Shown: piece after piece, positions 16,290-25,500 of the stretch | Layout of the letters: every line of letters begins with the position of its first letter | Numbering within the stretch: the first letter of the stretch is position 1 | From: Burkholderiales bacterium | GTDB lineage: Bacteria > Pseudomonadota > Gammaproteobacteria > Burkholderiales > Burkholderiaceae_C | Length of the DNA stretch: 38,441 nt | Direction: 5' to 3' | Assembly (NCBI GenBank): GCA_026932425.1 | Contig: JAIXKN010000027.1 | Coordinates: 35,763-74,203, forward strand | Notes under the pieces: model-generated | What the model saw: the letters and a program-made list of their open reading frames with translations, nothing else | The model's database searches: none | Told to the model about the DNA's origin: nothing | Program-made: the position numbers and the translations under genes

Positions 16290-16304
16290 CAACATCGATC
16301 GATG
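16280..16304. promoter_or_regulatory. Palindromic operator candidates at the promoter and start site
   Basis: Two adjacent dyads: TGATT-AA-AATCA (16280-16291), which covers the minus-10 element, and the perfect 12-bp palindrome CATCGATCGATG (16293-16304), which covers the expected start site. They are well placed for repression by the divergently encoded IclR protein. The assignment to that regulator is inferred from position. Confidence 0.5.
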
Positions 16305-16472
16305 AGACCGGACGATTCCCGCGGTTTCAGCGTCGATCCCGCTTTGCCGGGCGCGTCGGTACGGAACGGAGCTCCGTGCGGCTGCCGCCCGACCTTCCCC
16401 GACCTGCCCCGGGGCCCGCCAGACCCGGAGCCCAAGGCTCACGACGAAAACCCTCAGCGAAAGACCGAAGAC

Positions 16473-17435
16473 GTGAACACCCCGACCAAAGCCTTTGCCA
16501 GCCAGGCCGACCTCGAAGAAAAGAAGGTCAGCTTCACCAAGCTCTCCGAGCATGCCTACGCCTACACCGCCGAAGGCGATCCCAACACCGGCATCGTGAT
16601 CGGCGACGACGCCGTGATGGTGATCGACACCCAGGCCACGCCGGTGATGGCGCAGGACGTGATCCGCCGCATCCGCGAGGTCACCGACAAGCCGATCCGC
16701 TACGTGGTGCTGAGCCACTACCACGCGGTGCGCGTGCTGGGCGCGTCGGCCTACGGCGCCGACCACATCATCGCCAGCGAGGACACGCTGTCGATGATCC
16801 GCGAGCGTGGCGAGCAGGACAAGGCCAGCGAGATCGGCCGCTTCCCGCGGCTCTTCCGCGCCGTCGAGAGCGTGCCCCCGGGCCTGACCTGGCCGACGCT
16901 CACCTTCACCGGCAAGATGACGCTGTGGCTGGGCAAGCTCGAGGTGCAGATCCTGCAGCTCGGCCGCGGGCACACCAAGGGCGACACCGTCGTCTGGCTG
17001 CCTGCCGAGCGCATCCTCTTCAGCGGCGACCTGGTCGAGTACGACGCCACCCCCTACGCCGGCGACGCCTACTTCCAGGACTGGCCGCAGACGCTGGACA
17101 ACATCGCGGCACTCAAGCCCGCCAAGCTCGTCCCCGGCCGCGGCGCGGCGCTGCAGACCGAGGCCGAGGTGGCGGCCGGCCTGGCGGGCACGCGCGCGTT
17201 CATCGCCGACGTGTTCGGCGCGGTCAAGGCCGGTGCCGCCGCCGGCAAGGACCTGAAGACCGTCTACCGCGAGACCGTCGACGCGGTGCGCCCCAAGTAC
17301 GGCCACTGGGTGATCTTCGATCACTGCATGCCCTTCGACGTCACCCGCGCCTACGACGAGGCGACGCAATACGCCGACCCGCGCATCTGGACCGCCGAGC
17401 GCGACCTCGAGATGTGGAAGACGCTGGAAGGCTGA
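16473..17435 (+). CDS. Metallo-beta-lactamase-fold protein with an altered metal motif
   Basis: A 320-residue MBL-fold protein, first gene of the homogentisate operon. The fold is visible in TGIVIGDDAVMVIDTQ, the metal-loop region SHYHAVRVLGA (81-91), GRGHTKGDTVVWLP and FSGDLVEYDATP. Canonical MBL hydrolases have HxHxDH; here it reads H82-Y-H84-A-V86-R87, so the Asp and His of the second metal site are replaced. A late FDHCMPFDV could supply another ligand. It may bind one metal or work on an unusual substrate; its role in aromatic breakdown is unknown. The GTG at 16473 is chosen because homology starts there; the frame is open to 16302, which would place a start right at the promoter start site. 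This implies a leader of about 175 nt. It ends 7 bp before the next gene. Confidence 0.8.
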   Translation: MNTPTKAFASQADLEEKKVSFTKLSEHAYAYTAEGDPNTGIVIGDDAVMVIDTQATPVMAQDVIRRIREVTDKPIRYVVLSHYHAVRVLGASAYGADHIIASEDTLSMIRERGEQDKASEIGRFPRLFRAVESVPPGLTWPTLTFTGKMTLWLGKLEVQILQLGRGHTKGDTVVWLPAERILFSGDLVEYDATPYAGDAYFQDWPQTLDNIAALKPAKLVPGRGAALQTEAEVAAGLAGTRAFIADVFGAVKAGAAAGKDLKTVYRETVDAVRPKYGHWVIFDHCMPFDVTRAYDEATQYADPRIWTAERDLEMWKTLEG

Positions 17436-17442
17436 GGTGCAC

Positions 17443-19089
17443 ATGAGCCAGACAGCGACCCCGGACATCGACTACCAGAAGCTCGAGTTCGAATACCGCA
17501 GGAGCGCAGACCAGTCGGCGGCCTCGCCGGCGCACCACCCGGTCGTCGTGGTCGGCGCCGGCCCGGTCGGGCTGACGCTGGCGATCGACCTCGCGCAGCG
17601 CGGGCAGAGCGTGCTGCTGCTGGACGACGACCACAAGCTCTCGACCGGATCGCGCGCGATCTGCTTCGCCAAGCGCACGCTCGAGATCTGGGACCGCATC
17701 GGCGTCGGCCAGCGCATGGTCGACAAGGGCGTGTCCTGGAACGTCGGGCGCGTCTTCTTCCGCGACCAGGAGGTCTACAGCTTCGACCTGCTGCCCGAGC
17801 CGGGCCACGAGCGGCCGGCCTTCATCAACCTGCAGCAGTACTACGCCGAGGGCTTCCTCGTCGAGCGCGCGGCCGAGCTGCCGAAGCTCGAGATCCGCTG
17901 GAAGAACAAGGTCACGGCGCTGACGCAGGACGGCGAGCGCGTCACGCTTGCCATCGACACGCCCGATGGGCCGTACACGATCACCGCGTCCTACGTTGCG
18001 GCCTGCGACGGCTCGCGCTCGCCGCTGCGCGGCATGCTCGGCCAGGAGAGCAAGGGCCGCATCTTCCGCGACCGCTTCCTGATCGCCGACCTGAAGCTGC
18101 CCGGGCCGCTGTTCCCGAACGACGCCACCGAGCGCTGGTACTGGTTCGACCCGCCGTTCCACCGCGGGCAGTCGGTGCTGCTGCACAAGCAGGCCGACAA
18201 CGTCTGGCGCATCGACTTCCAGCTCGGCTGGGACGCCGATCCCGACGAGGAGAGGAAGCCCGAGCGCATCCTGCCGCGCGTCCAGGCGCTCCTGCGCCAG
18301 GGCTTCAAGCGCGAGGTGCCGTTCACGCTGGAGTGGGCGAGCATCTACACCTTCGCCTGCCTGCGCATGGATCGCTTCCGGCACGGCCGCGTGATCTTCG
18401 CCGGCGACTCGGCGCACGGCGTCTCGCCGTTCGGCGCGCGCGGCGCGAACTCGGGCGTGCAGGACGCCGAGAACCTCGCGTGGAAGCTCGACGCCGTGCT
18501 GCGCGGCCAGGCGCCCGATGCGCTGCTGGACAGCTATTCCAGCGAGCGCGAGTACGCGGCCGACGAGAACATCCTCAACAGCACGCGCGCGACCGACTTC
18601 ATCACGCCCAAGAGCGAGGCCAGCCGCATCTTCCGCGACGCGGTGCTGGGCCTGGCGCGCGAGTACGAGTTCGCGCGCCGCATCGTCAACAGCGGGCGGC
18701 TCTCGGTGCCGGCGACCCTCGACGGCTCGACGCTCAACACCGCCGACAGCGACGGCTTCACCGCGCTCACGCGGCCCGGCGCGGTCGCTGCCGACGCGCC
18801 GATGACCCGGGACGGCCGCAAGGTCTGGCTGCTGCGCGAGCTGGGCGAGGGCTTCACGCTGCTCGTGTTCGGCCCGGCGCCGACCTGGGCTGCCGACCTG
18901 GGCGTGCAGGTGCTCGAGGTCGGCGCGCAGGGCCTGCAGGACAGCGAGGGGCTGGCCGCGCAGCGCTACGACGCGCGGCCCGGCACCAGCTACCTGATCC
19001 GCCCCGACCACCACGTCGCTGCCCGCTGGCGCGCCCCCACCGCGGCGGCCGTGCGCGCCGCGATCGCCCACGCCCTAGCCAAGGCCTGA
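17443..19089 (+). CDS. Class A flavoprotein aromatic hydroxylase (possible 3-hydroxyphenylacetate 6-hydroxylase, large subunit)
   Basis: A 548-residue (about 61 kDa) FAD-dependent monooxygenase of the PHBH/MhpA/TfdB class. Seen: the dinucleotide motif VVVVGAGPVGL (34-44), the DG motif AACDGSRSPLR (187-197) and the ribityl-binding GDSAHGVSPFGARGAN (321-336), plus a C-terminal thioredoxin-like region (about 440-548). The ATG at 17443 has GAGGT 5 bases upstream; an in-frame GTG two codons earlier is less likely. It sits 2 bp before a 71-residue DUF2783 gene and is followed by hmgA. In Pseudomonas putida U, MhaA (about 63 kDa flavoprotein) and the very small coupling protein MhaB together convert 3-hydroxyphenylacetate to homogentisate; size, pairing and operon fit that pair, but the substrate is inferred. 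Confidence 0.8.
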   Translation: MSQTATPDIDYQKLEFEYRRSADQSAASPAHHPVVVVGAGPVGLTLAIDLAQRGQSVLLLDDDHKLSTGSRAICFAKRTLEIWDRIGVGQRMVDKGVSWNVGRVFFRDQEVYSFDLLPEPGHERPAFINLQQYYAEGFLVERAAELPKLEIRWKNKVTALTQDGERVTLAIDTPDGPYTITASYVAACDGSRSPLRGMLGQESKGRIFRDRFLIADLKLPGPLFPNDATERWYWFDPPFHRGQSVLLHKQADNVWRIDFQLGWDADPDEERKPERILPRVQALLRQGFKREVPFTLEWASIYTFACLRMDRFRHGRVIFAGDSAHGVSPFGARGANSGVQDAENLAWKLDAVLRGQAPDALLDSYSSEREYAADENILNSTRATDFITPKSEASRIFRDAVLGLAREYEFARRIVNSGRLSVPATLDGSTLNTADSDGFTALTRPGAVAADAPMTRDGRKVWLLRELGEGFTLLVFGPAPTWAADLGVQVLEVGAQGLQDSEGLAAQRYDARPGTSYLIRPDHHVAARWRAPTAAAVRAAIAHALAKA

Positions 19090-19091
19090 AC

Positions 19092-19307
19092 ATGCTCAAG
19101 ACCGAACCCTGCATCGAGCGCCCGGACGACTTCTACGAGGCGCTGCTGGCGGCCCACCAGGGCCTGACGACCGAACAGAGCCACGACCTGAACGCGCGCC
19201 TGGTGCTGATCCTGGCCAACCAGGTCGGCCGCTACGACGTGCTGCAGGCAGCACTCGCCGCCGCGCGCGGCAACCTCGACCGGACGATGGAAGGAGCATC
19301 CCAGTGA
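19092..19307 (+). CDS. DUF2783 small protein (possible hydroxylase coupling subunit)
   Basis: A 71-residue acidic, mainly helical protein beginning MLKTEPCIERPDDFYEALLAAH with later landmarks LVLILANQVGR and AARGNLDRTME, matching the DUF2783 family commonly found beside homogentisate genes in betaproteobacteria. No signal or membrane segment. It starts 2 bp after the flavoprotein stop and its own stop overlaps the hmgA GTG by 4 bp, so the three are translated together. Its size and partner resemble MhaB, the small coupling protein of 3-hydroxyphenylacetate 6-hydroxylase; I did not compare the sequences, so this is a proposal. Confidence 0.8.
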   Translation: MLKTEPCIERPDDFYEALLAAHQGLTTEQSHDLNARLVLILANQVGRYDVLQAALAAARGNLDRTMEGASQ

Positions 19308-20596
19308 GCGAGCTGCGCTACCAGAGCGGCTTTGGCAACGAGTTCGCGAGCGAGGCCGTCCCCGGCGCGCTGCCGATCGGCCGCAACAGCCCGCAGAAGG
19401 TCGCCAAGGGCCTCTACGCCGAACTGCTCTCGGGCACGGCGTTCACCGCGCCGCGCGCGGCCAACCGGCGCACCTGGATGTACCGGCGCCAGCCTGGTGT
19501 CGCGGTCGCGGGCATCGCACACGAGCCGATGCCGCACCCGGGCTGGAAGACCGGCGCCGCGATGGGCGTCGTCACGCCGCCCGACCCGCTGCGCTGGAAG
19601 CCGGTGCCGGTGCCGAGCGATCGCGCGCTCGACTTCGTCGACGGCGTGCACACCATCGTCGTCAACGGCGACGCCGACGCGCAGGTCGGCATCGCTGCGC
19701 ATCTGGTGCTGTTCAACACGAGCATGGAACGCGCCTTCGTCAACGCCGACGGCGAGATGCTGATCGTGCCGCAGGAAGGGGCGCTGACGATCCGCACCGA
19801 GCTCGGCGTGCTCGCGGTGCGGCCGGGCGAGATCGCGCTCATCCCGCGCGGCCTCGTGTTCCAGGTGCGGGTGCAGGGGGCGAGCCGCGCCTACGTCTGC
19901 GAGAACTACGGCGCGCACTTCCGCCTGCCCGAGCTCGGGCCGATCGGCAGCAACGGGCTGGCCAATGCGCGCGACTTCCAGGCACCGGTGGCCGCGTTCG
20001 ACGCCGACCCGCAGCCGATGGAGATCGTGCGCAAGTTCGGCGGCGCCTTCTGGCGCACGCGCGTCGCGGCCAGCCCCTTCAACGTCGTCGCCTGGCACGG
20101 CAACCTGGTGCCGATGAAGTACGACACCGCGAACTTCATGACGATCGGAACGATCAGCGTCGACCACCCCGACCCGTCGATCTTCACCGTGCTCACGAGC
20201 CCGAGCGACACCCCGGGCGTGGCCAACTGCGACTTCGTGATCTTCCCGCCGCGCTGGATGGTCGCCGAGGACACTTTCCGCCCGCCCTGGTACCACCGCA
20301 ACATCATGAGCGAGTTCATGGGCCTGGTGCATGGGCAGTACGACGCCAAGCCCGAAGGCTTCAAGCCCGGCGGCATGAGCCTGCACAACGCGATGGTGCC
20401 GCACGGCCCGGATGCCGAGGCCTTCGAGCAGGCATCGAACGCGCCGCTTGCGCCGCACAAGCTCGACCACACGCTGGCCTTCATGTTCGAGAGCCGCTGG
20501 CGCTTTTCCTGCACCGAGTTCGCGCTGCGCGGCGGCGCGCTGGATGCAGACTACGCGTCCTGCTGGGCGCCGCTGGCCGACCGCTTCCAGCCCTGA
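19304..20596 (+). CDS. hmgA: Homogentisate 1,2-dioxygenase
   Basis: Non-haem iron dioxygenase that opens the ring of homogentisate to give maleylacetoacetate; cytoplasmic. At 430 residues it has the normal length. The conserved start RYQSGFGNEFASEA is present, and the iron ligands can be read as His331 and Glu337 in HRNIMSEFMG and His367 in MVPHGPD, at a constant offset from human HGD (335, 341, 371). The start is a GTG overlapping the DUF2783 stop, with AAGGAG 7 bases upstream, which fixes it. fahA follows after 17 bp. The pathway ends in fumarate and acetoacetate. Confidence 0.97.
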   Translation: MSELRYQSGFGNEFASEAVPGALPIGRNSPQKVAKGLYAELLSGTAFTAPRAANRRTWMYRRQPGVAVAGIAHEPMPHPGWKTGAAMGVVTPPDPLRWKPVPVPSDRALDFVDGVHTIVVNGDADAQVGIAAHLVLFNTSMERAFVNADGEMLIVPQEGALTIRTELGVLAVRPGEIALIPRGLVFQVRVQGASRAYVCENYGAHFRLPELGPIGSNGLANARDFQAPVAAFDADPQPMEIVRKFGGAFWRTRVAASPFNVVAWHGNLVPMKYDTANFMTIGTISVDHPDPSIFTVLTSPSDTPGVANCDFVIFPPRWMVAEDTFRPPWYHRNIMSEFMGLVHGQYDAKPEGFKPGGMSLHNAMVPHGPDAEAFEQASNAPLAPHKLDHTLAFMFESRWRFSCTEFALRGGALDADYASCWAPLADRFQP

Positions 20597-20613
20597 ACCG
20601 CGAGGGCCGCACG

Positions 20614-21930
20614 ATGAGCACACCTACCGACCTGACCAACGCGACGCACGACCCGGCGCTGCGCTCCTGGGTCGAGAGCGCCAACGACGGCGCGACCGAC
20701 TTCCCGATCCAGAACCTGCCCTATGGGCGCTTTCGGCGTGCCGGCAGCGACGAGGCCTTTCGCATCGGCGTGGCGATCGGCGACCAGGTGCTGGACCTGA
20801 AGCTCGCCTCGGCGCAAGCGCCCTGGGCCGACGAGCTCGTGCCGCTGCTCGCGCCGCTGGCCGCGGGCGACCTCAACGCCTTCATGGCGCTGGGCGCCCC
20901 GGCCTGGAGCCGCATGCGCGCCGCACTCTCGGCTGCCCTGGCTGCGGACAGCGTGCAGGCGCCGTTCCTCGAACTCTGCCTGCTGCCGCAGTCGGCCTGC
21001 GAGATGGCGCTGCCCTGCCGCATCGGCGACTACACCGACTTCTACGCCGGCATCCACCACGCAATCACCATCGGCAAGCTCTTCCGGCCCGACAACCCGC
21101 TTCTGCCCAACTACAAGTGGGTGCCGATCGGCTACCACGGCCGCGCGTCGAGCATCGGCCTCTCGGGCCCCGTCAAGCGCCCGCACGGACAGACGATGGC
21201 GGCCGGGGCGAGCGCGCCCGTCTTCGGCCTCAGCGCCAAGCTCGACTACGAGCTCGAGGTCGGCGCGATCGTCGGCCGCGCCAACCGTCTTGGCGAACCG
21301 GTGCCGATCGACGAAGCCGAGGATGCGCTCTTTGGCCTCGTGCTGCTCAACGACTGGTCGGCGCGCGACATTCAGGCCTGGGAGTACCAGCCGCTCGGGC
21401 CGTTCCTCGCGAAGAACTTCGCGAGCTCGATCTCGCCGTGGATCGTGACGATGGAGGCGCTGGCTCCCTTCCGCCGGCCCTTCACCCGCCCCGCGGGAGA
21501 CCCGCAGCCGCTGCCCTACCTGGACGGTGCCTTCAACCGCGCCGCCGGCGCGATCGACATCGTGCTCGAGGTCTGGCTGCAGACCGCGGCGATGCGCGCC
21601 GCGGGCCAGAACGCGATGCGGCTGTCGCAATCGAACATGAGCGACGCCTACTGGACCTGGGCGCAGATGCTCACGCACCACGCCAGCAACGGCTGCAACC
21701 TGCAGCCCGGCGACCTGCTGGGCAGCGGCACGCTTTCCGGCGCCGACGCCGGCGGGCGCGGTTCGCTGATGGAGCTCTCCAGCAACGGCCGCTCGCCGAT
21801 CGCGCTGCCCAGCGGCGAGCAGCGCAGCTTCCTGCAGGACGGCGACACGCTGACGCTGCGCGCCTACTGCCAGCAGAGCGGCGCGGTGCGCATCGGCCTT
21901 GGCGAGGTCAGCGGGACGATCGTCGGCTGA
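20614..21930 (+). CDS. fahA: Fumarylacetoacetase
   Basis: Hydrolyses fumarylacetoacetate to fumarate and acetoacetate, the last step of the homogentisate route. A 438-residue protein with an N-terminal SH3-like part and the C-terminal FAH catalytic fold. Seen: DYTDFYAGIHHA (139-150), where His149 corresponds to the catalytic base of mouse FAH, KLDYELEVGAIVG with metal-binding acidic residues, and LLNDWSARDIQAWEYQPLGPF. The ATG at 20614 has a GAGGG just upstream. It is the last gene of the operon and ends 29 bp from a convergent gene. No maleylacetoacetate isomerase (MaiA, a zeta-class glutathione transferase) is encoded in the operon or the window. Confidence 0.96.
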   Translation: MSTPTDLTNATHDPALRSWVESANDGATDFPIQNLPYGRFRRAGSDEAFRIGVAIGDQVLDLKLASAQAPWADELVPLLAPLAAGDLNAFMALGAPAWSRMRAALSAALAADSVQAPFLELCLLPQSACEMALPCRIGDYTDFYAGIHHAITIGKLFRPDNPLLPNYKWVPIGYHGRASSIGLSGPVKRPHGQTMAAGASAPVFGLSAKLDYELEVGAIVGRANRLGEPVPIDEAEDALFGLVLLNDWSARDIQAWEYQPLGPFLAKNFASSISPWIVTMEALAPFRRPFTRPAGDPQPLPYLDGAFNRAAGAIDIVLEVWLQTAAMRAAGQNAMRLSQSNMSDAYWTWAQMLTHHASNGCNLQPGDLLGSGTLSGADAGGRGSLMELSSNGRSPIALPSGEQRSFLQDGDTLTLRAYCQQSGAVRIGLGEVSGTIVG

Positions 21931-21959
21931 AGGAGCACGCGCGGGGCGGCGACGCCGGT

Positions 21960-22454
21960 CTACGCGAGCCGGCCCGCCACCTTGACGCTGCAGCGATTGC
22001 CCTCGATCGGCGGGATGGAGCCGAACAGCCTGCCCGAACCGACGAGGACGAGTTGGCCCGAGGGATCGAGCGCCTGGCCAGCGATGTCGACTCCGCCCTG
22101 GGTCACGGTGGCTGCCGTGCTCAGGCTGAGGTCAAGTTCGCTGTAGAGGATGGGGAGTGCAGGCAGGGTGAGGCGCAGGGTCAGGCGCACATCGAGGCGG
22201 CCGCTGGTCGCGTCGAACTGACCGTCGTCGCCGCCGCTCGATCGGGTGATCTCGACCGTGAGCGATTGCCCGGTCTCGGGCTCGTAGACGTGCGTGACCG
22301 GCAGCGGCGGGAACGCCCGGGCATCGACTGTCTGCCCATCGTCGGCGAAGATCAGCGGCCAGTCGAACTCATTCGTCTCGAAGGGCCCTTTGAGCATCGG
22401 ATCGTCGTGATCGGTTTCGAGCGTGGCCTTTGCGCTCAGGATGCGTTCCTGCAT
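21960..22454 (-). CDS. Hypothetical protein, last gene of the two-component/fusion-enzyme operon
   Basis: A 164-residue acidic protein that I do not recognise. It has no signal peptide, no membrane segment and two cysteine-free thirds; a single Cys is near the C-terminus (NRCSVKVAG). The second half is a run of alternating hydrophobic residues (RLDVRLTLRLTLPALPILYSELDLSLS), suggesting a beta-sandwich. The ATG at 22452-22454 has a strong RBS (GAGGAGA, 8 bases upstream), and the gene follows the giant fusion gene by 48 bp on the same strand, so it is very likely part of that operon. It might be a partner or substrate-binding subunit of the fusion enzyme, but that rests on position alone. Confidence 0.7.
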   Translation of the reverse strand: MQERILSAKATLETDHDDPMLKGPFETNEFDWPLIFADDGQTVDARAFPPLPVTHVYEPETGQSLTVEITRSSGGDDGQFDATSGRLDVRLTLRLTLPALPILYSELDLSLSTAATVTQGGVDIAGQALDPSGQLVLVGSGRLFGSIPPIEGNRCSVKVAGRLA

Positions 22455-22502
22455 GGCGATCTCCTCGGTCAGTGGCGATGGGCAAGGCGAGTTTTCGCGC
22501 CT

Positions 22503-25500
22503 TCACAGTTCAAACGATTGCAGTGGCGGGCTTGCCGAGCCGTCCTCGAATCGCACATCGAGTCGTGCGCCTGATCCATCCGCCTTGACGCTGATCAGGG
22601 CGAGACTGTTGTGCGGCGTCACGAGCTGCTGCGACATCGTCCCGCGGACGGCGGCAAGGCACGCGCACGCGGGAACGTCCACTGCGCCGTCGAGCAGGTA
22701 GTCCGACTCGCGATCGTTGGCGAAGGGCCAGGGGCTGTAGAGGCCCGAGGACACGACGGCATGCACGGCGGGGCCGCTGCCCTCGAATTCGAAACGGCAG
22801 GCCATCGAGAGGTGGGCATCGCCGCTCAGGAAGACGACGCCGCGAATGCACTCGTCGCGGATGAAGCCCATCAGTTCGAGCCACGAAGCCGGATGGCCGC
22901 TCCAGGAATCCGAGCGCAGTCGCTCGATCGAGGGCCGGCCGGCATAGGCGCTCTCGAGCGGCAGCACCACGCTCGGCGAGACGATGAACTTGGCCGCCGC
23001 ATCGCGGTGATGGCGCAGCCAGCTCTTCAGGCGGGCCATGTCCGCATCGCTGACGATGCGGGCGCGCTCCAGCGGGGTCATTCCGTCGGCGCTGTCGATG
23101 CCGCGCCGCTGGCGCCAGCAGCGGGTGTCGATGACGAAGAAAGGCCAGCCGCCAGGAGCGAAGACGTAGCTCGCCGTCGGCCCCGGATGCCGCGGATGAA
23201 GAACCGCCTGGTGCGTTTCGAACCCTTCGAGACCGGCGCGGTCGATCGCATCGACGCGCTCTCCGGGGCGCGCGGGCTGCCAGTTGTCGACGATTTCGTG
23301 ATCGTCGAGCATCGTGTAGATGGGCAGACGCGCGGCGACGCGTCGAAACGGCGTCAAGCGCCAGTTCAGCTCGTAGGCCTGCCGCACCACGTCACGCGGA
23401 TTGCCGATATCTCCGGCGACGACACTGGGCACGGCGTCGACGTAGACCTGGTCGCCGACCAGCAGCATGAACCCGGGTGTTTCCGTGGGCTGCGCTTCAC
23501 GAAGCTGCTTGTTGAGTCGCGCCATGGACGCGCCCGCAACCCATTTGTCGAACAAGGACGGCGGGTACTGGCAGCTTGCGAGCACAAAGCTCATCTCCTC
23601 CTGGAGCGCGATGCCGGGGCCGGGGGTCGCAACGGGCACGTGATCGCGTGCGGCCAGGGCTGCGGGATCGAGCCGCATGATGATCTGGTCGAATCGGGTC
23701 GCGCGCGGTCGTTCGCTGCCGTAACGCTCGAGGAACTCGCGCACCGCTTTGCGGGCCGGTGCGCTGAGCGCGAAGCCGCAAGACGCACCGCCCGCGGCCA
23801 TGCGATCGCTCGGCCTGGCCATGTGGGCGCCGGCGTCGACGACGGCCTGGTCGGCGTGCAGCGTGAGCACGACGAAGGCGACGGTGGTCGAGGGGGCGCG
23901 GGGAAGCGACAGGCGCAGCGTCAAGGCGCCCTGCCGCAGGGCCTCCTGCTGGTCGGCAGCGCCCGGGAGGATGTGAAAGCCCATCGCCTGACCAATGTCG
24001 CCGGGGCCCCAGTCTTGGCTCGCCGGGTCCTGCTGCGCTGGGACGAGCACGACGCAACGCGTGGTCGCGTGCCTGCCGCCCGGCCGCACGAGCACGCTCA
24101 ACTCGACCGAGGCCGGATCTCCCGGCAGCGCGCGCAGCCACCCGAGCACGGGCCCCATCCACGGCTCCTCGCAGGTGAAGCGCGGGGCCGGCGCGACCTG
24201 CGGTCGTGCCGACTCGGGCGGCGCCGACAGGAACTCGTCGATAGGGACGAAGACATCCTCGTGGGCATTCCTTCCGATCAGCAGATCCTGGTGCCCGTAG
24301 CCGTCGAAGACGCGCAACTGGCGCTGCTGTCCCTTGCCCCAGATGTCGCAGCCGATATCCCTGACGGAGGCGGCCTCTTCGTCGCCGAAGACGCGTACCA
24401 GGCGCCGCCAGGCCTCGAGGCCGCCCTGCCAGTCGAAGACGCGGTTCCTGCGGCCGTGCAGCAGCAGCACCGGGAACGCGAAGCGCTCCTGGAGCCGCTC
24501 CGGCGAGACGATCGTGTTGTCGCCGCTCGCATCGGTGATCGCATCCTGGCGCGCGAAGTGGATCACCTGGGCGAGCGTGCGCAGCTTCACCCAGCCGTAG
24601 ATCGCGTCGAGCGCGAGCAGGGTGTCGTCGCCGACGTTCTCGAGCTCGAAGGTCTGACCGACGATCGCATCGGCGCGATGACGCACGAGCCTGAAGTCGC
24701 CTCGACCTTGACCGACGAGCTGCTCGGCGCGTGCGGCCTCCTGGTCTTCGCGCGGGTAGGGCCAGCTTGCCAGCAGCATGTCGAGCATCGTCGTCATCGC
24801 CCCGGGCGGTGGACGCACGTCGAAGCTGTCGACGTCCAGGAACTGCTGCAGGAAGCTGGCGAGAAAGCCGCGCAGCCGGTTGAAGGGGCTCAGCCGCAAC
24901 AGCGGGCCTACCTGCGAGAGGACGACGCGCCCGATCTTCTTGTAGAGGTGATCGTCCTGCAGCACCGCCATGCAGAACATCGCGGAGCCGATGCAGTGCG
25001 CGACGACGTCGACCTTGGCTGCTGCGGTCAGTTCGACGATCCGCTGTACCGCGACCGGGATGTCGCCGAGTGCGACCTCCTCGAAGCGGAAGGGCCCGCG
25101 TCGCGGCTCGAGCGCCGCACTGCTGCGCAGTTCGAGCACCCAGACGTCACGCCCCTTTTCGAGGGCGAGGTAGGACACCAGGTTGTGCGGGATCGAGGGA
25201 TGCGCGAAGGTCGATCCCGCCGCGCTCAGGCCATGGATCAGCATCACCGGTGCCAGTCCGTCGCGCGCGGTCGCCGACCGGTAGCGCGTCAGCATGGCGC
25301 CGTCGGCGTTGGCCAGCGGCTCGCGGCAGAGCGTCAGGCCTGCGAGGCGGCCCGGCAGGCGCTCGTTGCTGTGGTCGGGGCCATCGTCGGGCGGCAGGAA
25401 GTGCAGCAGATGCGTCGCCAGCACGATGCGACCGATGAACAGCGCCAGACCCAGCAGATCCGCGATCGCCGTCGGCTGGTCGCGCTGCTCCATCACGCGC

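Noticed and set aside
16302-16472. An earlier ATG start for the MBL-fold gene
   Set aside because: It would start within a few bases of the predicted transcription start, and the extra 57 residues are Pro/Arg-rich without MBL homology.
21954-21973. GCCGG/CCGGC dyad between fahA and the convergent hypothetical gene as a terminator
   Set aside because: Only five pairs with a ten-base loop, and expected by chance at this GC content.
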